Shown here: in pieces, positions 1 through 6,337 of the stretch
How the letters are laid out: every line of letters starts with the position of its first letter
Position numbering within the stretch: position 1 is the stretch's first letter
Source of the DNA: Deltaproteobacteria bacterium
GTDB taxonomy: Bacteria > Desulfobacterota > DSM-4660 > Desulfatiglandales > HGW-15
Assembly (NCBI GenBank): GCA_019308525.1
Contig: JAFDIC010000104.1
Span: forward strand, 1 to 10,322
Direction: 5' to 3'
DNA: 10,322 nt
Notes under the pieces: model-generated
Told to the model about the DNA's origin: nothing
The model's database searches: none
What the model saw: only the letters and a program-made list of their open reading frames with translations
Position numbers and translations under genes: made by a program

Positions 1-65
1 GGGACGTAGTTTCGAAATTCAGTAACTCGTAAGGATTGGGGGACAAAGAAGAGACGAGAGTAAGG

Positions 66-125
66 GATCTCTGGGACGGATTACACGGATAGTTCAATAT
101 GCAGTGGGATTCGGGAGTCCGAATC
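66..125. repeat. Degenerate copy of the dispersed inverted-repeat element (one end plus hairpin)
   Basis: Positions 74-90 read GGACGGATTACACGGAT, matching the terminal sequence of the elements at 3009-3232 and 5440-5699. About 17 bases inward is a hairpin, GATTCGG (108-114) and CCGAATC (119-125) with a 4-base loop. This is the same arrangement as the right half of the 5440-5699 element, where a GATTC/GAATC hairpin lies just inside the end. Upstream (49-65) is a degraded AGAAGAGACGAGAG tract like the heptamer repeats found beside other copies. The copy lies immediately downstream of the truncated RelE-like toxin. Positions 1-65 show no gene. Confidence 0.5.
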
Positions 126-134
126 GCCGCTTCA

Positions 135-287
135 CTACGTCTTGCCAAGGGCGGGAGCAAGATTCCTCGCGCTGCCTTTTGTCCTGAATCCTCCATCCTC
201 CATTTTCTTGGAGATGCGCTCAGCAGTATCGCGATCAAGGGACTTGAAATCCCTATCGAAATCAGGGGTGGTTTCTAATCGATACAC
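135..287 (-). pseudogene. Truncated RelE/ParE-type toxin, N-terminal part only
   Basis: A GTG at 287-285 opens a 50-codon frame beginning VYRLETTPDFDRDFKSLDRD and continuing TAERISKKMED. This resembles the first helices of RelE/ParE-superfamily toxins, in which a short beta strand is followed by a helical hairpin. Intact family members are usually about 85-100 residues and carry a C-terminal beta sheet with the catalytic or target-contacting residues. Here recognisable similarity stops near residue 30. The rest (GGFRTKGSARN..., stop at 137-135) is encoded by repeat-like DNA that runs into the dispersed element at 66-125. The start overlaps the end of the upstream antitoxin-like gene by 13 bases, as in TA operons. 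I infer a dead toxin whose 3' half was lost by recombination or insertion. The short length and lack of a good SD make a functional product unlikely. Confidence 0.55.
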
Positions 288-484
288 TGTTCGCTTTTCA
301 GGAGACTGAAGGGTTTGACATTGCCCTCGACATGAGCCTTCCTTGATCGTCTCATCTTCTCTTTGAAAGCTTGATCCGATGCAAAGAGGTAATCTTCGAG
401 TTCATTCTCCAGTTCCTGAAAGGCCCGGGCAGCTTTTGAAATTTTTTCGATCAGTGTTTCCGGGACGGATATCATTCTTGGCAT
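275..484 (-). CDS. Small antitoxin-like protein upstream of a RelE-type toxin remnant
   Basis: This is a 69-residue acidic and helical protein, MPRMISVPETLIEKISKAAR at the N-terminus. Its middle (residues 21-35) reads AFQELENELEDYLFA, followed by a basic stretch (EKMRRSRKAHVEG) and an LKSEQCID tail. A short beta-like N-terminus, an amphipathic helix and a variable tail are typical of small antitoxins that precede RelE/ParE toxins. The role is inferred mainly from position: its stop overlaps the start of the RelE-like fragment by 13 bases, and it lies 41 bases downstream of vapC on the same strand. ATG at 484 was chosen over an in-frame TTG at 544, which would run back into vapC. ATG at 475 is an alternative, and none has a strong SD. 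Since the partner toxin looks broken, this gene may be a relic or an orphan antitoxin. No named family could be assigned with certainty. Confidence 0.55.
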   Translation of the reverse strand: MPRMISVPETLIEKISKAARAFQELENELEDYLFASDQAFKEKMRRSRKAHVEGNVKPFSLLKSEQCID

Positions 485-525
485 AGCAGCATCGGATTTT
501 TCGAGACATTTTACAAGAAATGGGG

Positions 526-939
526 TCAAACTGGCTCCAGCCAATTCTCAAGGGCAAGTTTGCGCACCTTGGCAAAGTGACGCGTATTAGCTGTAACCAG
601 GACCAATTTGTGAGTCAGGGCGGTTGAAGCGATGAGAATATCCTCAAGGCCAATAGGCTGGCCTTTCTTCTGTAGGGAAGCGAGAATATCGCCTGCCATG
701 ACTGCTTCCTCATAACCTGGGGCTAGGATGTTGACTTTATCCAGGATTTCCTTTGTTACCTTGGGCCAGAATTGCTGGAAGTCGGTCCGCAGAGCACTGC
801 CAAAGCGGAGCTCCATAACGCAGATGCATGAGGTAAACAGTGAGTGCGCGGCCGTTGAATCCAGGCGAAGCATGAGATGCGGATTTGGCTGTTTCTTGAT
901 GAGTTCGCTCAGTATGTTGGTATCAAGGAGATACATCAT
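526..939 (-). CDS. vapC: VapC-type PIN-domain toxin
   Basis: A 137-residue PIN-domain protein, the usual length for VapC. VapC toxins are Mg2+-dependent endoribonucleases that cleave tRNA or rRNA when freed from their antitoxin. The expected acidic residues are visible: D6 in YLLDTNILSEL, E43 in VMELRFG and D100 in GLEDILIAS, followed by the TANTRHF motif (116-122) that corresponds to the fourth PIN motif. The C-terminal ALENWLEP is also typical. A longer in-frame extension exists upstream (from 1038), but it lies inside the antitoxin gene in another frame and is not family-like. The ATG at 939 overlaps the antitoxin stop in an ATGA (936-939), indicating translational coupling. All motif residues are intact, so the toxin is predicted to be active. 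The RNA target cannot be read from the sequence. Confidence 0.9.
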   Translation of the reverse strand: MMYLLDTNILSELIKKQPNPHLMLRLDSTAAHSLFTSCICVMELRFGSALRTDFQQFWPKVTKEILDKVNILAPGYEEAVMAGDILASLQKKGQPIGLEDILIASTALTHKLVLVTANTRHFAKVRKLALENWLEPV

Positions 940-1205
940 TGTCCAATTTGTTCTTGCAAGACTCTTGGTGTGTGTTCCTCTCGGCCTTGTACAATAGGAT
1001 CCATAATCCTGAAGAACTCGTCTTTCTCGTCCAGCCATCCTCTTGCTTGCGCCAGGTGCTGAGTTTCATCCTCCACCGGCACCAACTTGGCCAGGGGCTT
1101 TCCCCGTTTGGTAATTATGATCTGTTCCTTGCCGTAAGCCACTCGTCCGAGAATCTCAGACAGGTGCTTCTTGGCTTCCCCAACATTTATGGTTTGCTGG
1201 CTCAT
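936..1205 (-). CDS. Phd/YefM-family antitoxin, partner of the VapC toxin
   Basis: An 89-residue protein with the Phd/YefM N-terminal DNA-binding fold. It starts SQQTINVGEAKKHLSEILGR, followed by a basic turn and TKRGKPLAKLVPV (residues 32-44). These antitoxins bind operator DNA through the N-terminal half and neutralise the toxin with the C-terminal half. Here the C-terminal part is residues 46-89, including ARGWLDEKDEFF. The ATG at 1205 has a good SD (AAGGGGG at 1219-1213, 7 bases upstream). The stop overlaps the vapC start by 4 bases. A 26-bp imperfect palindrome 36 bases upstream (1241-1266) is the likely autoregulatory operator. Pairing a Phd/YefM antitoxin with a PIN toxin is common. Family assignment is firm; repression of its own promoter is inferred from family behaviour. 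Confidence 0.88.
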   Translation of the reverse strand: MSQQTINVGEAKKHLSEILGRVAYGKEQIIITKRGKPLAKLVPVEDETQHLAQARGWLDEKDEFFRIMDPIVQGREEHTPRVLQEQIGQ

Positions 1206-1240
1206 GCCTGGGCCCCCTTATCTGATTCATTGTGGTCATC

Positions 1241-1266
1241 TTGACCTACTTTCGAAAGGAAGTCAA
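1241..1266 (-). promoter_or_regulatory. Imperfect palindrome upstream of the Phd/VapC operon (candidate operator)
   Basis: On the plus strand the arms TTGACCTAC (1241-1249) and GGAAGTCAA (1258-1266) flank a perfect 8-bp core TTTCGAAA (1250-1257). Eleven of 13 base pairs are complementary. It ends 35 bases before the antitoxin start. Read on the minus strand, the outer arm contains TTGACT, which could serve as a -35 box. No convincing -10 box was found at the right distance, so promoter overlap is tentative. Phd/YefM antitoxins typically bind such palindromes as dimers. Confidence 0.55.
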
Positions 1267-1604
1267 CCAGTAAAAAGAAAAAGGGGTTAGACCTGTTTTT
1301 GACCGCAGGTCATATTCAGCAATCAGGAACCCGGGGGACCCGGCTGTGGCCCTTCTTGGTCGAATGTAACAGGTAGGTTTGCTCCTTGACGGAGAGGTTT
1401 GCATTATACAAAAATGGCATCACCAATGCCAAAAAGGAAGGATAACTGGAGTTGAGGCCACGCTTTTTTAGTGCACCCGGGGGGCAGTTCATGGATAAAC
1501 ATTGTGAGACAGGAAATCGGATCAAGGGAGTGAGCCGGGAGGGAAGTCCGGGTTGATCTACCCTTCAGGGGCTCGGTAACAGTTGGATGGGTGAAAGGGT
1601 GAAG
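1267..1604. other. Intergenic stretch, no supported gene
   Basis: About 340 bases lie between the TA operon and the VanZ-like gene. Open frames exist on the minus strand (for example 1316-1525 and 1404-1610), but they overlap one another and have no family-like sequence. A sequence at 1280-1296, AAAAGGGGTTAGACCTG, resembles the AAAAGGGGTCAGACC-type motif I associate with REP/RAYT-linked repeats, but a single copy with no transposase nearby is weak support. No clear terminator or promoter was recognised. Confidence 0.4.
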
Positions 1605-2009
1605 ATGCACTTGAGGTTTCTAAATCTCTGGCGGGCAGTGGGCTGGCTGCTGGTTTCCTTTGTGGTCCTTTTTTCCTTGCTACCCGAGCCCCCTGGTGTG
1701 ATCGAATTTGAGCAGGGTGACAAGTTCGGTCACCTGGTTGCCTATTGGAGCCTGATGTTGTGGTTTGGAAACATCTATTGGGAGAGGAGCAGGCAGGCGT
1801 TTCTGGCCGGGGCCTTTCTGGCCATGGGCGTCGCCCTGGAATTCCTTCAGGGCCTGAGCGGATACCGAACATTTCAGTATATGGACATGGTGAGCAATGG
1901 TGCGGGTATCCTTGTTGGCTGGCTTCTGGTGAGGACGCGGTGTGGGAGGTTCCTGTGGAAGCTGGACAGTGCGCTCGAAAGGATTATCATTTTCAGGGCC
2001 GGGCCGTAG
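1605..2009 (+). CDS. VanZ-like integral membrane protein
   Basis: A 134-residue hydrophobic protein with four predicted membrane helices at about residues 8-26, 41-57, 66-82 and 97-110. The conserved pattern of the VanZ-like family is present: SLLPEPP after helix 1, GDKFGHLVAY (38-47) at the start of helix 2, E79 in ALEFLQG and DMVSNGAGILVG (94-105). VanZ of the vancomycin cluster gives low-level teicoplanin resistance. Most bacterial homologues have unknown function, often near envelope polysaccharide genes, and resistance should not be inferred here. ATG at 1605 was chosen because GAAAGGG lies 5-6 bases upstream; an in-frame ATG at 1587 adds six residues and lacks an SD. The CapD/WbpM-like gene 1.4 kb downstream fits an envelope theme but is separated by a TA module. 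The C-terminus after helix 4 is basic and probably cytoplasmic. Confidence 0.8.
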   Translation: MHLRFLNLWRAVGWLLVSFVVLFSLLPEPPGVIEFEQGDKFGHLVAYWSLMLWFGNIYWERSRQAFLAGAFLAMGVALEFLQGLSGYRTFQYMDMVSNGAGILVGWLLVRTRCGRFLWKLDSALERIIIFRAGP

Positions 2010-2227
2010 GCACGTTGGGGCGCTGATTCGTAATCCGTGCCAGAAAGAGCAATGAGCAGCAAGAAGGAAGGAAATACAGGTGAGGAGTCCCGGGTCACGA
2101 GAAAGGAGAATCAAAGCTTCGGGACGGGGGACCGGGGGGCGATGACCGAAGATCAAAAGAAGTGTCAGGCCAGATCCACCGGATGAACTGGATAGATGGT
2201 TCAATTGCGGCGATGAGAACGAGGTGA

Positions 2228-2263
2228 TTGACAGGGACGATATGATGCGATATCATCATGATG
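2228..2263 (+). promoter_or_regulatory. Promoter with overlapping inverted repeats upstream of the second PIN module
   Basis: A consensus -35 TTGACA (2228-2233) is followed by 17 bases and a -10 TATCAT (2251-2256, 5 of 6 to consensus). The -10 lies inside an inverted repeat, ATGATG (2242-2247) and CATCAT (2254-2259) around a 6-base centre. The right arm continues into a perfect 10-bp palindrome, CATCATGATG (2254-2263). Transcription would begin near 2263, about 43 bases before the antitoxin ATG. Placing an operator on the -10 is the usual arrangement for autoregulated TA operons. The rest of 2010-2305 shows nothing recognisable. Confidence 0.6.
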
Positions 2264-2305
2264 CTGCATAATCACAACATCTGTAGTCGAGGAATTTGAT
2301 AGCAC

Positions 2306-2554
2306 ATGCGTACCACGCTGGATATAGAAGAGGATGTACTCATGGCGGTGAAGGATCTGGCTCGCCGGGAACGCGTCTCCGTAGGGCGAATTCTATCGAA
2401 GCTGGCGAGAGAGGCATTGGCCGGGCCGCGGCCTCCGGAGAGGGATGGCAGGGGGGAAGAAAGGGCTGTGGGCGGTTTCAGGCCTTTTCCTCCTCGCGGT
2501 CGGGTTGTCAGCAACGAGCAGGTTGACCGGTTACGGGACCAGGAAGGAGTTTGA
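2306..2554 (+). CDS. Ribbon-helix-helix antitoxin (VapB-like), partner of the PIN toxin
   Basis: An 82-residue protein. Residues 1-38 fit the ribbon-helix-helix fold: a beta strand MRTTLDIEEDVL, helix 1 MAVKDLARRER, the turn VSVGRI, and helix 2 LSKLAREAL. Dimers of this fold bind palindromic operators. The remaining half is Pro/Arg/Gly-rich and ends SNEQVDRLRDQEGV; this flexible tail is the likely toxin-binding segment. The stop TGA shares one base with the ATG of the following toxin gene (TGATG at 2552-2556), so the two are coupled. A CGAGGA at 2289-2293 is a weak SD at long spacing (12 bases). The promoter and inverted repeat at 2228-2263 are its probable target. I infer the antitoxin role from the fold and the overlap with a clear PIN toxin. 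Confidence 0.8.
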   Translation: MRTTLDIEEDVLMAVKDLARRERVSVGRILSKLAREALAGPRPPERDGRGEERAVGGFRPFPPRGRVVSNEQVDRLRDQEGV

Positions 2555-2997
2555 TGCGCTCGTTGCTGGACGTGAATGTGCTGATTGCTCTCCTGGATGG
2601 GGGACATGTCTTCCACAGGGCTGCGATGTCGTGGCTGGAGCGTGAGATCAGGCACGGCTGGGCATCCTGTCCCGTTACCCAGAATGGGTGCATCAGGATT
2701 ATGTCACACCCCGGCTATCCGGGGACCCTGCCTGCTGCTCAGGTTGCTCAACGCCTGGAAGAGGCCGTTAGGAGTCCGGAGCATGATTTCTGGCCGGACG
2801 ACATCAGCCTGCTATGCTCAGGAGTCTTTGACTGGTCTCGGGTTCTCGGACATCGGCAGGTCACGGACGCATATCTTCTTGCACTTGCCGTTCGGCACAA
2901 GGGACGGCTTGTTACCCTGGACCGAAGGATCATTCCGGAGATGGTGGCTGGTGCTGGTGAAGAACACCTCGTCGTAATCGAGGAGGGTGAGGGCTGA
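2554..2997 (+). CDS. vapC: VapC-type PIN-domain toxin (TA_00382-like subgroup)
   Basis: A 147-residue PIN protein, predicted to be an Mg2+-dependent ribonuclease toxin. It starts RSLLDVNVLIALLD, carrying D6. H18 and H21 follow, in the HxxH-AAMSWL pattern common to this subgroup. Next comes CPVTQNGCIRIMS (39-51), where many members have T-(E/Q)-x-G. The C-terminal acidic motifs are RQVTDAYLLALA (D105) and GRLVTLDRRI (D123). It differs from the minus-strand VapC at 526-939 in sequence and antitoxin type, so the two modules are not duplicates. ATG at 2554 has an excellent SD (AGGAAGGAG, 2541-2549) and overlaps the antitoxin stop by one base; the in-frame TTG at 2551 is less likely. All expected acidic residues are present. 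No toxin-specific RNA target can be deduced. Confidence 0.88.
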   Translation: MRSLLDVNVLIALLDGGHVFHRAAMSWLEREIRHGWASCPVTQNGCIRIMSHPGYPGTLPAAQVAQRLEEAVRSPEHDFWPDDISLLCSGVFDWSRVLGHRQVTDAYLLALAVRHKGRLVTLDRRIIPEMVAGAGEEHLVVIEEGEG

Positions 2998-3008
2998 AGA
3001 GACAGAGA

Positions 3009-3232
3009 TTTCTTGGCACGGATTGGACAGATGCCACGGGTGATTTGATTCGTGATGGTTCGGGCCTCCGTCTTTGCCAATGGCTACGCTGCTTCAGGCC
3101 CGAATTAGCATGGGGGGTCCCTGCGATACTTGCCTGCCGGAAGCAATCCCCAGGCCTGGTGAGCTTATTCTTGCCATGAACTTGAATCGTCCTTTCTTTT
3201 CCCGTGCAATCCGTGTAGTGTGTGCCAAGAAA
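3009..3232. repeat. Inverted-repeat element (MITE-like), copy 2
   Basis: The left end (3009-3040, starting TTTCTTGGCACGGATTGGAC) and the reverse complement of the right end (3201-3232, starting TTTCTTGGCACACACTACAC) agree at 24 of 32 positions, including the first 11 and last 6. They enclose about 160 bases containing a 9-bp perfect stem, TTCGGGCCT (3059-3067) with AGGCCCGAA (3096-3104). There is no coding sequence of convincing quality. The ends match the family seen at 5440-5699 and 66-125. The rest of the 2998-3391 spacer (3233-3391) is purine-rich, with a degraded heptamer tract near 3268-3290, and holds no gene. Confidence 0.55.
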
Positions 3233-3391
3233 GCCGGTGAAGCAGCGGGCAGCAAAAGGGAAGGGGCAAGAGACAAGTGGCGAGCGAGGGGAGTAAGCAA
3301 ACTGGGGGATTACGAATTGGGGAATTGGGAGATTGAGAGATAGGAGTCTATAGGGTGCTGGGCTGATAGTAGAGGAGATAAACACAGGGTT

Positions 3392-5308
3392 ATGTTAAGG
3401 CGATTGCTTAACAGGAATTTTCTGTTCATCCTTGGAATGGATGTGCTGTTGATCTCAGCGGCATGGTATTTTTCCTACTTGCTGCGGTTCAATTTCCAGA
3501 TTCCGCCCGAGAGCATAAACCTGATGAAGCGGCTCCTTCCCCTGATTGTGGCCATTAAGATCGTGACATTCTTCTTCTGCGACCTTTACAGGGGAATGTG
3601 GCGATATACGAGCATAAGGGATTTCTTTGATATCATCAGGGCCGCAAGCATCAGTTCGCTCATTATTGTGGTCCTGATTCTTTACATGCACAGGTTTGCC
3701 GGCTTTGCCCGGTCGGTTTTCATAATAGACTGGGTGTTGACCGTATCGTTCATATCAGGCTACAGGCTCAGTATCCGCATCTATTTCTGGCTCGGGTCAG
3801 GGGATGAGACCGCCAGGCTCAGCCTAAAGAGGTTTTTCAGATCCAACGGGAGTAAGAGGGAAGGGAGGAAGAACCTCTTGATCATAGGCGCCGGGGACTG
3901 CGGGGAGAAGATCTTCAGGGAGATCCAGGATAATGCAAGGCTGAGGTACCACGTGGTTGGCTTTCTTGACGATGATCCCCGGAAGGTCGGCATGAAGATC
4001 CACGGGGTTCCGGTGGTGGGGAGAACTGAGGAGATCAAGCACCTGGCCCCCAAACTGGATGCGGAGGAGGTGCTCATAGCCATTCCATCGGCCAGCGGGA
4101 AACAGATGCGGGAGATCATAGCCAGTTGCGAACAGATCAGCCTTCCATTCAAGACGGTTCCCGGCATGGGGGAGTTGATAGACGGCAAGGTATCGGTGAA
4201 GGCCATTCGGGATGTGGCATACCGGGACCTGCTGGGCAGGGAGGTCATTCGCCTTGACGAAGATCGTATCGGGTCATACTTGGCGGGTTCCAGGGTGCTT
4301 GTTACCGGGGCAGGAGGTTCCATTGGGTCTGAGCTTTGCCGCCAGATCTGTCGTTTCAATCCTTCGGGCGTCATTCTCTATGAAACGGCTGAGAGTGCCC
4401 TTTATGAAGTTGACTTGGAGCTTAGGGAGAGCTTTCCGGATATCGAGGTCATGGCGATACTGGCAGACATACGCGACAGGTCGCAGCTTTCAAAGGCCTT
4501 TTCTGCATACAGGCCCCAGGTAGTCTTCCATGCGGCAGCCTATAAACACGTGCCCATGATGGAGGTGCATCCCTGGAAGGCGGTCAGGAACAACATACTG
4601 GGGACCCGTAACGTGATAGATGTTTCTTGCGGGTACGGGGTTGAGCGTTTTGTGTTCGTATCAACGGACAAGGCCGTCCGGCCCACGAGTATCATGGGCG
4701 CTAGCAAGCGAGTGGCGGAAATGCTGGTTCAGAGCCAGAATGCATCCGGGCTGACCGATGCCCCGTTTGTGATAGTGCGTTTTGGCAATGTGGTTGGCAG
4801 TGTGGGGAGTGTCGTGCCCCTTTTCAGGAAACAGATTGAAAAGGGAGGACCGGTCACGGTCACACATCCGGAGGTGACACGCTACTTCATGACTATTCCC
4901 GAGGCATGCCAGCTTATCCTCCAGGCAGGGGCCATGGGAGAAGGGGGTGAAATTTTCATCCTCGATATGGGTACACCTATCAAGATAGACGACATGGCCA
5001 GGGACCTTATTCGGCTCTCAGGGTTTGAGCCTGAGGTGGATATACCAATCGAGTATATTGGCCTGAGGCCGGGAGAGAAGCTCTACGAGGAACTCATTAC
5101 CGAGGGTGAAGGGATTGTCCCGACCAGCCACGAGAAGATCATGGTGTTGAGGGGTGAGACCTGTGACCAGGCCATCCTTAACGGTAAGATTGACCAATTG
5201 AGGGAACTGGCTTACAGGCAGGACGGGCAAGGGATAAGAGAAAAGCTGAGGGAGATTGTGGCGGAGTACAGGCCCGGGGGAGAGGGAAGCATGGAGGTTA
5301 AACAGTGA
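3392..5308 (+). CDS. Membrane-bound nucleotide-sugar 4,6-dehydratase/epimerase (CapD/WbpM/PglF type)
   Basis: A 638-residue protein of the usual length for WbpM/PglF-type enzymes, which convert UDP-GlcNAc to the 4-keto-6-deoxy sugar used in O-antigen, capsule or protein glycans. The N-terminal 130 residues contain about four membrane helices (roughly 10-30, 48-66, 84-99, 107-125). A first Rossmann-like domain follows, with NLLIIGAGDCGEKI near 161-174 and GFLDDDP at 190-196. The catalytic SDR domain starts with the NAD(P)-binding TGAGGSIGSE (305-314). Its active site has VSTDKAVRP (423-431) and MGASKR (435-440), where Met replaces the Tyr of the SDR YxxxK motif, as in the WbpM SMK type. RYFMTIPEA (497-505) and GLRPGEKLYEEL (557-568) are further family hallmarks. 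The exact sugar cannot be read. No glycosyltransferases are adjacent. An SD-like GAGGAG lies 14 bases upstream (3372-3377). The ending GGEGSMEVKQ is short and unremarkable. Confidence 0.93.
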   Translation: MLRRLLNRNFLFILGMDVLLISAAWYFSYLLRFNFQIPPESINLMKRLLPLIVAIKIVTFFFCDLYRGMWRYTSIRDFFDIIRAASISSLIIVVLILYMHRFAGFARSVFIIDWVLTVSFISGYRLSIRIYFWLGSGDETARLSLKRFFRSNGSKREGRKNLLIIGAGDCGEKIFREIQDNARLRYHVVGFLDDDPRKVGMKIHGVPVVGRTEEIKHLAPKLDAEEVLIAIPSASGKQMREIIASCEQISLPFKTVPGMGELIDGKVSVKAIRDVAYRDLLGREVIRLDEDRIGSYLAGSRVLVTGAGGSIGSELCRQICRFNPSGVILYETAESALYEVDLELRESFPDIEVMAILADIRDRSQLSKAFSAYRPQVVFHAAAYKHVPMMEVHPWKAVRNNILGTRNVIDVSCGYGVERFVFVSTDKAVRPTSIMGASKRVAEMLVQSQNASGLTDAPFVIVRFGNVVGSVGSVVPLFRKQIEKGGPVTVTHPEVTRYFMTIPEACQLILQAGAMGEGGEIFILDMGTPIKIDDMARDLIRLSGFEPEVDIPIEYIGLRPGEKLYEELITEGEGIVPTSHEKIMVLRGETCDQAILNGKIDQLRELAYRQDGQGIREKLREIVAEYRPGGEGSMEVKQ

Positions 5309-5439
5309 GCAGGAGGTCAGGGGGAAGAGGAAAGAGAGGGTGTAGGAGCAACATGTTGTTGCGATCCAGGGAATGTTTGAGGTTGGAGGCCTGAGGTCAG
5401 AGGCAAGGGATAAGAGCAAAACGACCGATGACCGTGGAC

Positions 5440-5699
5440 TTTTGGCACGGATTACACGGATTACACAGATGATGTAAGTCTTTTTTCAATCAAGGCCTCT
5501 TGATTGAGAAAAACTTCCTTCCGCCTCCGGCGGGAAAAGAAGGGGCAATGCAAGTCGCCTGCAAAAGGGGAGGTGGCAAGAACCGGAGGTTCCTTCCAGC
5601 ATGTGATGGTGCCAGATGGCTTCTATGGTGATTCGGGTGGCGGAATCACCATAGACATAGACCAGATTATCCGTGTAATCCGCGAAATCTGTGCCAAAA
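5440..5699. repeat. Inverted-repeat element (MITE-like), best-preserved copy
   Basis: The left end (5440-5470) and the reverse complement of the right end (5669-5699) are both 31 bases, start TTTTGGCAC and agree at 27 of 31 positions. The left end holds a direct repeat of GGATTACAC. Inside are CAATCAAG (5487-5494) with CTTGATTG (5499-5506), CCGCC/GGCGG near 5522-5534, and a perfect 13-bp stem, TCTATGGTGATTC (5622-5634) with GAATCACCATAGA (5643-5655), loop 8. Open frames across it are incidental. It sits between the dehydratase and the small membrane protein. The preceding 5309-5439 is purine-rich repeat-like DNA, including GTTGTTGCGATCC (5354-5366), which recurs at 6391-6403. Confidence 0.65.
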
Positions 5700-5700
5700 A

Positions 5701-5824
5701 AGAAGTAACGAGAGACAAGTGACAAGTGCCAAATCACGAGCTACCTGGAAGACCTGGGCAACCAGATCAACGAGATCTTGAACTTTGAATTTTGAACTTT
5801 GAATTCCTGCCGCAGGCAGGCTCC
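5701..5824. repeat. Composite heptamer-repeat tract A (AGTGACR + TTGAACY + hairpin)
   Basis: It directly follows the inverted-repeat element. It has three parts in order. First are 7-base units near AGTGACR (AGTAACG, AGAGACA, AGTGACA, AGTGCCA, 5703-5730). Second is a unique linker containing GAGCTACCTGGAAGA. Third are TTGAACT/TTGAATT units (5779-5805) ending in CCTGCCGCAGGCAGG (5806-5820), a 6-bp stem with a GCA loop, then CTCC. The same order recurs at 7146-7245, including a similar linker (GAGTTACTTGGAAGA). Positions 5825-5902 lead into the next gene and carry nothing else recognised. Confidence 0.7.
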
Positions 5825-5902
5825 GTGAATGTTGCCCCTGGCGGGTGACGAGATGAACCGATCAGGCCAGAGAAAGCAGCCGGATAAAGGAAAAGGACCA
5901 AT

Positions 5903-6337
5903 ATGAGCAAGGAAAAATCGTACTTTGGTATCGGCTTGGTGTTCGGGATCCTCATGACAGCACTGGCGCTTTATTATGTCGCGCCGAGATATACAACGGT
6001 TGGTTCCGGGACTCAGGTGATCAAGCAGGACAGATGGTCCGGCCAGTCCTGGCGGCTCGTGGGCGACCAGTGGAAGCCCATTACAGGGGCTGAGCGTAAC
6101 TGGGTGGCGATAGACAAGGTTCTGATGTCAGCCCTGAGAATACCTACGGACAGGAAGAAAAGGGCGAGTACGCTGGATTTGTTGAGGAACAAGTATCCAA
6201 TACTCAAGGAGATACCGGACGAGGAGCTTCTCGAGAGGATCAAGCTGGTGTATTCAAGGGAGATCCTCGTGAATCTCTACTTGAATGACTTCAGGAAATT
6301 GGAGAGGAAGGAGGATAAGATAGATAGTAAGAAGTGA
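5903..6337 (+). CDS. Small membrane-anchored protein of unknown function
   Basis: A 144-residue protein I do not recognise by name. One N-terminal hydrophobic segment (about residues 8-27, FGIGLVFGILMTALALYYVA) follows the short basic MSKEKS, so it is probably anchored with a C-out topology. Residues 39-60 read VIKQDRWSGQSW...GDQWKPI, a Trp-rich pattern that in other small bacterial membrane proteins forms a beta hairpin ('DRWTGK'-like); this is a loose resemblance. The remainder (62-144) is highly charged and helical, ending in RKLERKEDKIDSKK. ATG at 5903 has a clear SD (AAAAGGA, 5 bases upstream). It stands alone, with repeat tracts on both sides. Its TGA stop is itself part of the first heptamer of the following repeat tract, suggesting that the repeat reached the very end of the gene. 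Coding status looks good; the function is open. Confidence 0.75.
   Translation: MSKEKSYFGIGLVFGILMTALALYYVAPRYTTVGSGTQVIKQDRWSGQSWRLVGDQWKPITGAERNWVAIDKVLMSALRIPTDRKKRASTLDLLRNKYPILKEIPDEELLERIKLVYSREILVNLYLNDFRKLERKEDKIDSKK

Noticed and set aside
1280..1296. AAAAGGGGTTAGACCTG motif like REP/RAYT-associated repeats
   Set aside because: Single copy, no inverted partner and no transposase nearby; recollection alone is not enough to call an element.
3781..4374. Minus-strand open frame of 197 codons inside the dehydratase gene
   Set aside because: Antisense shadow of a strongly conserved coding region.
5480..5512. CAATCAAG/CTTGATTG hairpin considered as a terminator of the dehydratase gene
   Set aside because: It is followed by AGAAAAA on the plus strand and by A residues when read on the minus strand, so there is no U-tract in either direction. 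Part of the repeat element instead.
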